From NCBI GenBank assembly GCA_029931535.1, contig JAQPZY010001148.1:1246001-1310000 (forward strand): 64,000 bases of DNA, written 5' to 3'. The translations under genes and the position numbers were made by a program. Below are positions 38,301 to 49,600 of the stretch, piece by piece. Position 1 is the stretch's first letter. The number at the start of each line of letters is the position of its first letter. Origin of the DNA: Margaritifera margaritifera. Lineage: Eukaryota; Mollusca; Bivalvia; Unionida; Margaritiferidae. The notes below the pieces were generated by a model. It saw nothing but the letters and a program-made list of their open reading frames with translations. It was not told the DNA's origin and searched no databases.

Positions 38301-39717
38301 GTGCTGGGGAGGGGAGAATATGTGGAGATTTGCTAGCAATCGAAGTAGCACTACTTCAAACAGCTATCAAACTTAATCAGACAATTTTCAAAAAGGGCGT
38401 ATTTTGCGATGGCTTGCAATATACTTTCTCCTACTTGAATGTAAGCTCTTATCCATAAAAGATAGCAACAGATTATTACTGCTTCATATTTATAGTCAGT
38501 AAATCAGTTCATAACATCACCATGATAATAATGTTATTTATAAACATTTTTATATATCTTACTGATTTTTTTGTGATGAGACCAAAGACAACCACGACAA
38601 TAATAAGTTTAATGCATGTTGAACTATTCATATAATAAATCATGGGTGTTCCGAGATTGGTCAAATGCACAGGTACATTGCATTTGCCTAAGATTTTCTA
38701 TACGAGATGCGCTTGAAACCAACGGATAATATAAATACATGTATTGTGTAATTTGTTCGTCTTTAGATCTAGGGCTGTTGATACTGGGTATAAGATTTAC
38801 TTTGTATGGCTGGAAATTTAGTCAATCTCCTAAAGTGACCGAGCTTCCATTCAAAACAGCACGGATTTGGACTTAACTAAAAATCTGTTGTCCGATGGTA
38901 AGCAGTTTTAATATAGCATAAACCTCGTTGCTGCACTGAAAAAGAAAGATAATTTTTCTATCACACTTGAACACGTAAATCTTCATCCGAACTTGAGATC
39001 TTCTCATACTGTTACGAAATTATCTATGCCGATAATCTTCTGCATTGTTTTTCAATTTATATCATGCTTTATTCCAACATTTTATGCGTTCAGTTTCCAG
39101 ATAATGAAGAATTATACGCAACGCTTTGACGTTTACAGTAGCGAGTAAGCTTCTCACCAACACTGTTTTTAACTGTCATGCTATCCAATGGTTTTGTTTT
39201 TTACTATTTATATTTGCCTACGTATCAACGTTGTTATTGGCATCTTTGAAAATCAACGAATCATAGTATTTGAAACATTTCCATAATGCAACCTGATGAG
39301 AACTCGTCTGTAGAAATAATCAGTTGTTATCTATCTGCAGATTTGAAAACACTGAGACGTTATCTTTTATACATGTTGCTCTTGATAATTTGAGTCCGTT
39401 AAATACAAAAAAAAAACACTGATTAGAAGAGATAAACGGAATATCTTTTGAAATATTTCTTTCCGAAACAAATGGCGGTTTTACATCTTTTAATCCCAAG
39501 CACACATTCTTATCACAATAAGAGTGCTATTTTACTTTCAGAAAGCTATGAAATTATTTATTCAAGAAAAATATTTTAGTTGCAAGAAAAATAAAATACT
39601 GAATTTAAAACTAGCTTAAGGTAAATACTAGTAGCGTTCCAAACCCATCTATCAAAAGGCAGCTTATTGAAGAAGAAAACAAAACATAAACACGGACAAG
39701 ACACATTTTTGTTATGG

Positions 39718-39719
<2 letters not shown>
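35398..39719. other. No gene; a few degenerate repeats
   Basis: No recognisable exon. A 40-bp spaced duplicate of ACGCACCGGTTATATTG lies at 36073-36142. A stretch at about 37390-37450 resembles 26370-26420. A 79-residue frame at 36241-36480 has no known domain. Confidence 0.45.
36073..36142. repeat. 30-bp direct repeat, 40-bp spacing
   Basis: ACGCACCGGTTATATTGAAA followed by AATATTACAC occurs at 36073 and 36113, identical as read. Confidence 0.93.

Positions 39720-39781
<62 letters not shown>
39720..39781. repeat. (AT)n microsatellite
   Basis: About 31 AT units. Confidence 0.95.
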
Positions 39782-39783
<2 letters not shown>

Positions 39784-40084
39784 AACGCTCTGCGCATGTG
39801 CATAAGGCAGAAAATCCCACGTTGTACAACAGCATTAAAGCGAAAACAAAAACAACTACGGCATTTTATTATAGTCGGAAAACAGTTAATAATTCCATAA
39901 TATGCACTAAGTCAACTTCGAACATATGTTGAATATATAAGGAAAACAAAGAATGATTATCTTACATAAGAGTCTGTAAATTTAAATACAGATATCACTA
40001 AATGCCAAGCGTTGAAAATAATCCTAATGTGGTTTCCACTTGATAACAACAGATGAAACAGGGTCAGTGCTTCTTAGAGAAATG

Positions 40085-40086
<2 letters not shown>

Positions 40087-40153
<67 letters not shown>
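40087..40153. repeat. (AT)n microsatellite
   Basis: About 33 AT units. Confidence 0.95.
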
Positions 40154-40156
<3 letters not shown>

Positions 40157-40624
40157 TTATAATTCATCCTTCCCTTCACTGTTTTCTAAATCCGTAGTTT
40201 TATCTCCTTATTCCTCCCTTTTCTTCGTCTGTCAATCTAAAGAGTCATTTTAAGAAGAATAATTCATCTTATATCAAATTCCATGTCTTTCCTACACAAT
40301 AAGTTAGCAGATATACAGGGCATCGGAATCCAACGATCCCTCAAACCAAGTAAATAATCAATTGTAATGCCTTTAAGACTTTCCTAATTTTGGCGATGCT
40401 ATTGACTCTTGCTAAAAAAGGAATCCAGATGCCTAATTGCTTTCGTGACCGCTTTAAGACGTCTTGTTGTTAATTTTGAACATAATATATATACAAATAA
40501 ATAATATTATCAAATAATGCTGCAAAGCAGTGGTATAGGCATTCGTGCGTAGCAGACACTCCCGCATGTCAACCAAGTAATTAATTCTCATGCAGGTGTG
40601 TCTGGCATACCATGTTTTGGTGAT

Positions 40625-40720
40625 GTGTGCATGGTCGAGATGGTATATGGGTTGGTGCTTACCAGCAAAGCGATGGGTGCCGTAACCCGCAGACCCGGGT
40701 TCGAATCTCCGTAGAGTACG
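40625..40720 (+). mobile_element. tRNA-like SINE head
   Basis: TGGTCGAGATGG at 40632-40643 fits an RNA polymerase III A box, and GGGTTCGAATCTC at about 40698-40709 fits a B box with the T-loop TTCGAAT. The spacing of about 66 bp is longer than in most tRNAs. The 5' bases (GTGTGCA) do not pair with the bases after the T arm, so this is not a functional tRNA gene. A tRNA-derived SINE head is the best reading. The body and tail were not defined; a (CT)n(TA)n tract begins about 75 bp downstream. Confidence 0.6.
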
Positions 40721-40793
40721 AATTAAAATTCTCTAACCCGTATGATAATATTATTTCAAAATTATGATAATGTTATCAAGCATTCTCCCATCA

Positions 40794-40910
<117 letters not shown>

Positions 40911-41059
40911 CATATACTGGTTAAAGCAAAGATGGAGTGTTAAATTGGTACAAACCATAACCTTATAAATCACAAAGTGCTTAAAATAGGGCAAGTGAGA
41001 TTTAATGTCAGTTATGTTTATTATATCATAAGTATTTCAAAACGATTACCTTCCCTTCA

Positions 41060-42330
41060 TCATGGAAGAGGGATAATCTAGCGCGCATCATTGAAAAGGG
41101 AGATAAATCAGATCCGTCCTACTATTGCCCTGTATCATTACTTTGTGTTCTTGGTAATACTTGATACTATTGTTTAAAACGTGTGTAACCATTTGCATTC
41201 CAATGCTCTATCAAGTATCAATCTGTGTTTCTTCCCAGTCACTCTACCGTTTATCAATTACTAGAAATATACAATAACATTTGTACAGTTATTGGCAATA
41301 GAGGGATGGTGGTAATAGTTTACTGTGATATATCTAAAGCTTTGGACAGAGTGTGGCATAAGGGTATGTTACATAAAAGTAAGATTATATTATACGTGGG
41401 GGAGTTACTTGATTGGTTTTCTAATTACTTACAAGGAAGACAGCAGATGGTGGTTATGCATGATACTTTTTTCTAATTTTAATTCCATACATTCAGGTGT
41501 ACAGCCGGGGTCTTTAATTGGACTGCTTCTCTTTCTTGTAAATATCAATGCTATTGTTAATACTCGGAATTGTCTAAGATGTTTTATTTAAGAAATGATA
41601 CTTCACTAAGTTGCACTTTTCATTCAAGTGCAGATATACAGAACCAAATACTTGCGATTTAAGTCGTCTTAATTATTGGTCTTACAAATGATTTTTAACC
41701 TTTAATCCACATAAAACTCATAGCATTTTTATTTCTCTAAGACAAATTACCATAACGCTGTTTTAATAATTTTGACATAACTTGTGTTGAGTGTCATAGT
41801 CACTTAGGAGTTATTTTGAATTTAAAATGTAAGTGGGCTGATCATATTAATTGTGTGGTGAAATTTGTAAACAAGTAATTGACAGTACTGATGAAACATA
41901 AATACTAACTTTCGAGAATCCAAATATAATTTTATAGTTTTTATCTGGCCTACTGTCAAGTATGCAGGCAACGTTTAGGATAATGATATCACAGTATATG
42001 ATGTTGAAAAACTAGAAGAAAGTATAACTTGAGGGCGCTAGAATTGTAACTAGACCTACTGCACATAAAGTAGATTTATACTTTTAAACTGGTTGAGAGA
42101 GGCTGGAATCTCAAGGAAATAATAGAAAATTATGCTCATAATGCAAACTTGCAAATAATATGAGTTCCATTTATCTGCAGGCGTTTATACGTGCATGTGT
42201 TGGTGGAAATTTCTGTTTAAGAAATGGCGAAGATATTTGTGAGATAATGACATCCAAATGTATTCGTCTTTACACTTTCTTTGATCCTAGTAATATACGT
42301 CTCTGGAACGATGTCCTTTTTCAAACAATA
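41060..42330 (+). mobile_element. Non-LTR retrotransposon (Jockey/CR1-type) remnant
   Basis: Translating in shifting frames gives the order of a Jockey/CR1-type reverse transcriptase. First IIEKGDKSDPSYYCPVSLL (finger region), then VYCDISKALDRVWHKGML (motif A region), LDWFSNYLQGRQQ, SGVQPGSLIGLLLFLVNINAIV (motif B region), LRNDTSLSCTFHSSADIQ (catalytic region), and FNPHKTHSIFISL. Later come CHSHLGVILNLKCKWADHI and, near 42205-42320, LRNGEDI followed by IRLWNDV. The YADD-type catalytic motif has become RND, and several frameshifts and stops are present. The element is 5'-truncated at about 41060 and its 3' end was not located; similarity fades after about 42330. It is long dead. Confidence 0.87.
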
Positions 42331-44249
42331 TAATTCCCAATAATTAGCTCCGTTAAGTGTATAATTAAACAAACAAGATTCAATCGAAGGCATTGACTCT
42401 CTACTGGACGGAATGAACTTCCAGGAATCCAAGATAAGTCAGTTTCTTCTGTCCTTTAATTCTTTTTGAACTGATGAATATGGAAACCATCTGTAATAGT
42501 CTCGAGAGACCTCCAACATTCCAAACTTGGTAAGAAAAATATTTTTTACATGTTTGAGTTAACATGTTCTCAAGACACCTGTTAATGTATTACAAAATTC
42601 TTCCCACGGCATTTTGAATTTGAACCTGATATCATGAATAAAACATCATTGAACTTGTCTCAGACAATGTCAAGACATACCCACATGCTAAGTATGGTTG
42701 CATCTATAATTACTATATTTTTGATAAGAAAGTTATTAAAGTGATATCTTACAAGTTATTCTTAGATATACTTACAAACTGGGTTTGATAAAAATCCACT
42801 CATAATTATTTGTGTTATCTTGCTGACAAGCCAGTACAGCTAAAAGCATGAGTCAACACATTTAACCTTACCATCAATGTCAGAGTGCTGACTATCAACT
42901 TATTTATTTGAATCCAACTAAATACAAAGTCTGGTCAAACTCCACTTGTATATGCACAAGTTACTGTGATTATAACCAGTGAAGTGCACAATCTTTTGTC
43001 TTGACCTTGGGGTCAATTAGGTCTGGTTTTCAAGACGCATTTTTCAAAAGTTCGATTTGTTGGTGGTCACACCTGTTGAATTTTCATTCAAAACCAATTA
43101 AATATTTAGATAAAACTTCATGTCAATGACACCATTGATTCAAGAGGAGTAGTTACAAGATTTTTGGCGTCAATATCGTTATTTAGACCATCTAGTCCTT
43201 GGTGTGTGTGTGTGTGTGTGTTTGTGTGTGTTTGCTTGAAGTTTCCTGGCAACCTATAAAGGAGTTTAGGAGGAATAGCTATAACAAACTTCTACTAACG
43301 GAAGACGAACGACGACAGGCCATCGCATGAGCTGTTATGGTCTTTGACTAATAGAGCTAATACCGGTATTTTAAATTATCGAAAACCATATTTCCAGTTT
43401 GGAAACAAATTGTGCAAGCCTTAAATGAGCGTATTTTCCAATATATTGAACGCTTTCAGAGATCGTATGTATAATTATATTAAGTCCATTCTTCGAAATG
43501 ATTAGGGCGTGGACATATTTTTCATGGATTCCGACACAACAATGGTGAGCTGAGGTTCTTTCAGTGGGTGGTGAGACCAAGTGCACGTCATAGCGCGTGC
43601 GGTGCAACTGGAACATCGGTTATAGTCCAACATGGATGCAATCTGCCATCATTGTTTTTCTCGTAGACTACGAAGACAATGTGGTGCAGTCCTACCAAGC
43701 CTAAGTGATCCAAGTCATTAATTTGATAATAGATTGTATAGCTGATGTTATGCACGTATGGTGTGATCATTAATCACAAAATAGCTCAAATGCATAATCA
43801 TCGCAGAAAAATAACACTGGTATTAGGTTATTTACAACCATCCAAAGTCTGTAAACGACCTAGCGTCTTCGCGAAATAGGATTCTTTGACCGCTATAAGT
43901 AGATAGTCAGTGCATGAAATGATTTTTATACAATATAGATCAATATTTATCCTTCTTTCTTCTTTATAATAGTGTATTGTCCTTTGAAATATGGAAAAAC
44001 AAGTATAGAGTTATAGAAAATTTATCTATTTGATTACACATGATTTCGTACTCTTTTTAATACAAAAACAGAAAAAGCGATAATATATTTCAGCGAATAT
44101 ATTTAGTGATAGTCTCCGAATATATTGAGTTTTTAAGCCTTTATTAAGAATACAATTTTCAAACCCATTTGAATCTGTGGGAAACTCGTGCGCTTCATTG
44201 ACTTAATTATTACCTTATTTTATCAACTTAATGAAAAAATATCGATGCG
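42331..44249. other. No gene recognised; possible LINE 3' end at the left
   Basis: The first ~150 bp may be the end of the LINE. A (TG)n tract lies at 43202-43230. No exon was recognised; minus-strand frames at 43371-43770 lack known domains. Confidence 0.4.
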
Positions 44250-45150
44250 GACGCATTTTGTGGTCTTTAATGCCACCCTCTGGAATATAGCAGCATGTTG
44301 TAGCCTTAATGACATCGTCTGCAATATATCCTTTAATGCCACCCTCAGGAATATAGGAGCATGTTGTAGTCTTAATGCCATTCTCTGGAATATCGACGCA
44401 TATTGTGGCCTTTAATGCCATTCTGTAGAATATAGGAGCATGTTATAGCCTTAATGCCATCCTCTGGAATATAGACGCATATTTTGTGGCCTTTAATGCC
44501 ATTCTCTAGAATATAGGAGCATGTTGTAGCCTTAATGCCATTCTCTAGAATATAGACGCATATTGTGGTCTTTAATGCCATTCTCTGGAATATAGCAGCA
44601 TGTTGTAGCCTTAATGACATCGTCTGCAATATAGCCTTTAATGCCACCCTCAGGAATATAGACGCAGGTTGTAGCCTTAATGCCATCCTCTGGAATATAG
44701 ATGCATATTGTAGCCTTTAATGCCATTCTCTAGAATATAGGAGCATGTTGTAGCCTTAATGCCATCCTCTGGAATATAGATGCATATTGTGGCCTTAATC
44801 CCATTCTCTAGAATATAGGAGCATGTTGTAGCCTTAATGCCATCCTCTGGAATATAGATGCATATTGTGGCCTCTAATCCCATTCTCTAGAATATAGGAG
44901 CATGTTGTAGCCTTAATGCCATCCTCTGGAATATAGATGCATATTGTGGCCTTAATCCCATTCTCTAGAATATAGGAGCATGTTGTAGCCTTAATGCCAT
45001 CCTCTGGAATATAGACGCATATTGTGGCCTTAATCCCATTCTCTAGAATATAGGAGCATGTTGTAGCCTTAATGCAATTCTCTAGAATATAGACGCATAT
45101 TGTGGCCTCTAATGCCATTCTCTGGAATATAGCAGCATGTTGTAGCCTTA
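44250..45150. repeat. 39-bp satellite organised as a 78-bp dimer
   Basis: About 23 monomers of 39-40 bp share TTAATGCCAT, CTCTRGAATATAG and GCATRTTGTRG. In the right half two types alternate: one has CCTCTGGAATATAGATGCAT, the other TCTCTAGAATATAGGAGCAT. The real period there is therefore a 78-bp dimer. Because 39 and 78 are multiples of three, minus-strand frames stay open and give ICIYIPEDGIKATTCSYILE-type peptides; these are repeat by-products. The array is cut at 45150 by a MITE and resumes at 45800. Confidence 0.95.
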
Positions 45151-45799
45151 GGTGGCGCTCTTCAGTTTCGTACTTTGCATAGGGTTAGAAATTTAAAGAA
45201 AAAGAATTACCCAGGGTTTCGTCACTGGCTGTTCTGGCTTTTTAAAAAAGACCTTGTATATCTTAGGCATTGTTAAAAGAACTTTGAATTCCCTTTATTT
45301 TGGTGTATGATTGATGGGTGAAATTTGGGTTATAGAGTATACAGCTTGGTCTTACTTAAGATGTGCACCTCTCAAAAAACTGCTAGCTCCGCTTAGTCAT
45401 TTTCACTTCCTGGACTTCAAAGGTAAATAATAAAAAAAGAGCCGATAACTTTTTTTACTTTTTAGATATTTTGTAATTTATTCAAAGTACTTTCAGAGGC
45501 TGGTATTGTCTGCTCTGGCAAAATTCGTTTCCCTATTTTAATAACTCCTGAAAATAGTGCACTTTTGACTAATTCAGGCTGATTTTTCGAGTACTTTAGA
45601 GCGGCCATTTTGTCTGCCGTGTGCTTAGATCATGTCCAGTGTCCACAAGTACAATATGTAAAGAAATTTCAGCCACAGTACATGAAAGTAACATAGAGGT
45701 ATGCCAACATTCTCTCCATTGTGCATGTTGCAAATGGAAAATACTTCATCTTACACCTGTCACTCTCTCAGAAGCATGTATTATCTGTAGAGCGCCCCC
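45151..45799. mobile_element. MITE with TTA duplication, Harbinger-like
   Basis: This 649-bp non-coding block interrupts a satellite array. Its ends are inverted repeats: GGTGGCGCTCTTCAG at 45151-45165 and the complement of GGGGGCGCTCTACAG at 45785-45799, matching at 13 of 15 positions. It is flanked by TTA on both sides (45148-45150 and 45800-45802). Removing it with one TTA restores the satellite phrase GCCTTAATG. A 3-bp TWA duplication and G-rich ends are typical of PIF/Harbinger elements. No transposase is present, so it would have moved in trans. Confidence 0.85.
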
Positions 45800-46638
45800 T
45801 TAATGGAATCCTCTGGAATATAGACGCATATTGTGGCCTTTAATGCCATTCTCTGGAATATGACGTATGATGTAGCCTTTAATGCCATCCTCTGGTTTAT
45901 AGACGCATGTTGTGGTCTTTAATCTTAATGTCATCCTCTGGTTTATAGACGAATGTTGTGGTCTTTAATCGTAATGCCATCCTCTGGTTTATAGACGCAT
46001 GTTGTGGTCTTTAACCTTAATGCCATCCTCTGGTTTATAGACGAATGTTGTGGTCTTTAATCTTAATGCCATCCTCTGGTTTATAGACGAATGTTGTGGT
46101 CTTTAATCTTAATGCCATCCTCTTTTTTATAGACGCATGTTGTGGTCTTTAATCTTAATGCCATCCTCTGGTTTATAGACGCATGTTGTGGTCTTTAATC
46201 TTAATGCCATCCTCTGGTTTATAGACGAATGTTGTGGTCTTTAATCTTAATGCCATCCTCTGGTTTATAGACGCATGTTGTGGTCTTTAATCTTAATGCC
46301 ATCCTCTGGTTTATAGACGCATGTTGTGGTCTTTAACCTTAATGCCATCCTCTGGTTTATAGACGCATATTGTGGTCTTTAATCTTAATGCAATCCTCTG
46401 GTTTATAGACGCATGTTGTGGTCTTTAATCTTAATGCCATCCTCTTTTTTATAGACGCATGTTGTGGTCTTTAATCTTAATGCCATCCTCTGGTTTATAG
46501 ACGCATGTTGTGGTATTTAACCCTAATGCCTTTCTCTGGTTTATAGACGCATATTGTGGTCTTTAATCTTAATGCCATCCTCTGGTTTATAGACGCATGT
46601 TGTGGTCTTTAACCCTAATGCCATTCTCTGGAATATTG
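45800..46638. repeat. 46-bp satellite, about 16 copies, continuing the 39-bp array
   Basis: The first two units after the MITE are of the 39/40-bp type. From about 45880 the unit becomes 46 bp (TTAATGCCATCCTCTGGTTT, ATAGACGCATGTTGTGG, TCTTTAATC). The extra length comes from a duplicated TTAATC-like phrase, and GAATATAG has changed to GTTTATAG. A rare CCTCTTTTTTATAG variant occurs at 46119 and 46441, exactly seven units apart. Confidence 0.95.
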
Positions 46639-48373
46639 TTCAATTTGAAGCAAATTACAATTCACTTTTCTCGAATAATGTTACAGTTATAATGCAGATT
46701 TATACTATTTAAGACGCTAAAATCTGAAAATATCAGAAATTATAACAAAGTATACTTTTTCTTCAGGAAAAAAATATTTTGTCTGCAATAATTATATCTT
46801 GCTATATGTGTCATCAGATTTTGTTTTGGGAAAGACTCTTGTAAAATATATCTAACTGGACAGTATGGTTATAAAAAAATATTTTATAGAGAAATAAGGT
46901 TGTATTCACAACAATTTGGAAAAGGCACATTCGTTCTATTTGATTTATGTTGATCCATCACGAATTTGAACTCGAAAGGTTTAAAATTGTACTAGACCGT
47001 ATCCCTTAAAGTCTCTACCATTATGGGATATTGTACTAGGAGTGAAATCCTTTTATACAAATAGGCAGTACATCTTTTGTGTTTCCCTTTTGTATTGTAG
47101 CGGCGGAGACTCTTCAATTTCAGAATACCTCTAAGCATGGTACAAAAATAATATCTGTATTATACTGTAGGTCTGCTGACAAACGTGATGTTGGAGTTAC
47201 CAGCTCAATGACCCAATATAATTGTTTGAGACGTTTCTATGGTAGGCATGGGAATGAATAAAAATCCCTTACTGTTACATAGCTCTCCATATTAGTTCAT
47301 GTTTAACCATAGACGATTGGATATTTTGAGCCAAAGTATATATTCTGTGACCTTCTTGTATATTTTTAAAAGAAATGAGTCCATTAGAGTGAAATCCAAA
47401 ATTTTATATTTGAGAAACATCCCTGAAGACCAGATATATTTTACACTAGCGACTTCAAATGTCATTGGACTTTCCACGATTCTATGATGCGGTACGTCGA
47501 GCAAAAAGATATTATCGACAAAAACGTTTTTCAAAATATTTGATAGAGGAATATCTTGAAACTATTATAAAAACCGTGCTGCTTCACACTAAGTCAAAGT
47601 TTTGTCTTGCCTGCCTTAGCTCACAAAATAAAATGTGCCAGATCAACATACCGTAGAAGGCACACGCCTTTGTTGCTGTGACTATGTTATACCTTTATTT
47701 AATGAAATATGGAAATGAGTCCTGCTTTTAAAAAAAAGAAATGTCACCTTAAGCACTCTACAGCTTCTACCTGCACAATACTAATGTATCTCTGACGTGT
47801 TATCTCTCCCTGAGATGGGGTCAAGACGATTGGAATTTGTAGCAAGATTCTTGGTAATAAAACTTCATCGTCAGTGTTCCAGAGACCAATTGTTGATTGA
47901 TTTCAGCATCGGATGGCGATTGCAGGAAATAAATTTTCTTGGACAGTAACTATTGATAATCGCTATGTTTATTTCTGAGCACTGTTGGGGATGAAAAGTA
48001 GGTCACGAAGTTTTACCAGACATTTTTACTCTATTATCTTTTTCTTTTGCTTGGTTTTGTTGTTATGTTGAATTGATATAGTGTATTTATGGGATGATGC
48101 ATGTATGCAAAAGGAAACCAGCTGTCAGTAGCTATTCCAGTCACCAAGATTTTTCAACGTAAGCTAAATATACGAGTATATAATTATAGTTCCTAGTCGA
48201 ATTAATGGCAAGCTGGACATAAAGCACCAAATATTTTTCTCTTAAGTAGAAGTCGAGATTGGAAAATTCTTCGTACCATAAAAAGGCATCATCTCAGTCA
48301 GCAATTAATGTAATATGTGCTAAACGTTCATGTGTTACTGTTAATACCATCCTTCCGGGTCCACATGAAGAAT
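46639..48373. other. No gene recognised
   Basis: Overlapping short frames on both strands at 47292-47656 have no recognisable domain. No transposon ends were seen. Confidence 0.45.
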
Positions 48374-48382
48374 CACACACAC

Positions 48383-48438
<56 letters not shown>
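48374..48438. repeat. Compound (CA)n(AT)n microsatellite
   Basis: Five CA units, then (AT)n at 48385-48438. Confidence 0.95.
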
Positions 48439-48441
<3 letters not shown>

Positions 48442-49600
48442 CTGTTCTCTGGACTTAAAATCTTATTTGTACATCGACAGTGATTCCTTCCAATACGATA
48501 AATGTCTGAGAAACATTTTCTCCACCATTTCTATGCGATTGCCATCATTCAGAATTGAGCGGGTTGAATCAACCCTCATCATTCATTATTATTGATTATT
48601 GTGTGGAACTATCTTAAATATTACAATAACATTAATGTTTGGTTGATTATTTTTACCAGAAAATCAGAATTTCAGGAGTGGAAATAAGCATGAGACATTT
48701 GCAATCTATATATCTTTTCCAGAACGTCCGAAAAAGTATACCTTTCCACCAACCTTAGATTGATTCAAGTAGGGATGTGTTTTGGTATTGTGACCGCAAA
48801 AATTGTTTCACCTTTAATATTTTGTTCAGGTGTTGGTAACCTTGGTTACGATGGAAGAAAGTATTTGTATTCATAATTCAGTTGCGGAAAGACACCAACA
48901 CATCTGAGTACTGATTTAAGCTGAACCATATTTCTGGTTATGAGCGCCAAAACGCACTACTCTATTCTACTCACTGCCACGACCAGGACGAATATTGTAC
49001 AACAGTCAAACCAAATGTGCAATTAGCAACTAGGTTTGATAGTATTGCTGCATAGGACAGAAGACTTGTACTAGTGTTATCTTGTTTTTAAAGACTTGTA
49101 TTAGTGTTATCTTGTTTTTGAAGGATCTAGCATGTTTTGAATTGAGAGATTGAATCCATCTTTATAGTAAGAATGAATTGTTGTGTTCAAAGACGGAATC
49201 ATTTTATTATTTTCTTTTTTTAAACTTGACTCAGAAGCGTTAAGCTTTTTAAATAATACTACTACTGGAGCACTACGGGATACAATGACATAGAAAGATA
49301 AACAAACACTGTAAGTGTCTCATATAAGTCACAAAGTTCAGAAATATAGTTTTATGTCTATCAAATCCAGATTAGTGCCAAATTAGGCTTTAAAGTTATT
49401 TTCATGTAATTCTCTTTTTATAATCAGTTCAGCCGTACTAAGAAGATTTATTTAGAATTATTTTATTTTTGGTTTTTCCCTTCTTTTTTTCGGACTAGTA
49501 ACATTTCTTTCAGTGGTCAATTAATTGTAATAGGCTTACAAAGAGTTCCGCGACACAAGGTATCTCGACTGTCGATAGCGCTATTTTGTCATAGTTTTCT
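48439..49600. other. No gene recognised
   Basis: No exon or transposon was recognised. A short duplication of AAGACTTGTAYTAGTGTTAT lies at about 49062-49120. Confidence 0.45.

Noticed and set aside
44215..45118. Minus-strand frames with IYIPEDGIKATTCSYILE-like repeats
   Set aside because: Several short overlapping frames are generated by 39/78-bp satellite units and broken wherever a 40-bp unit occurs.
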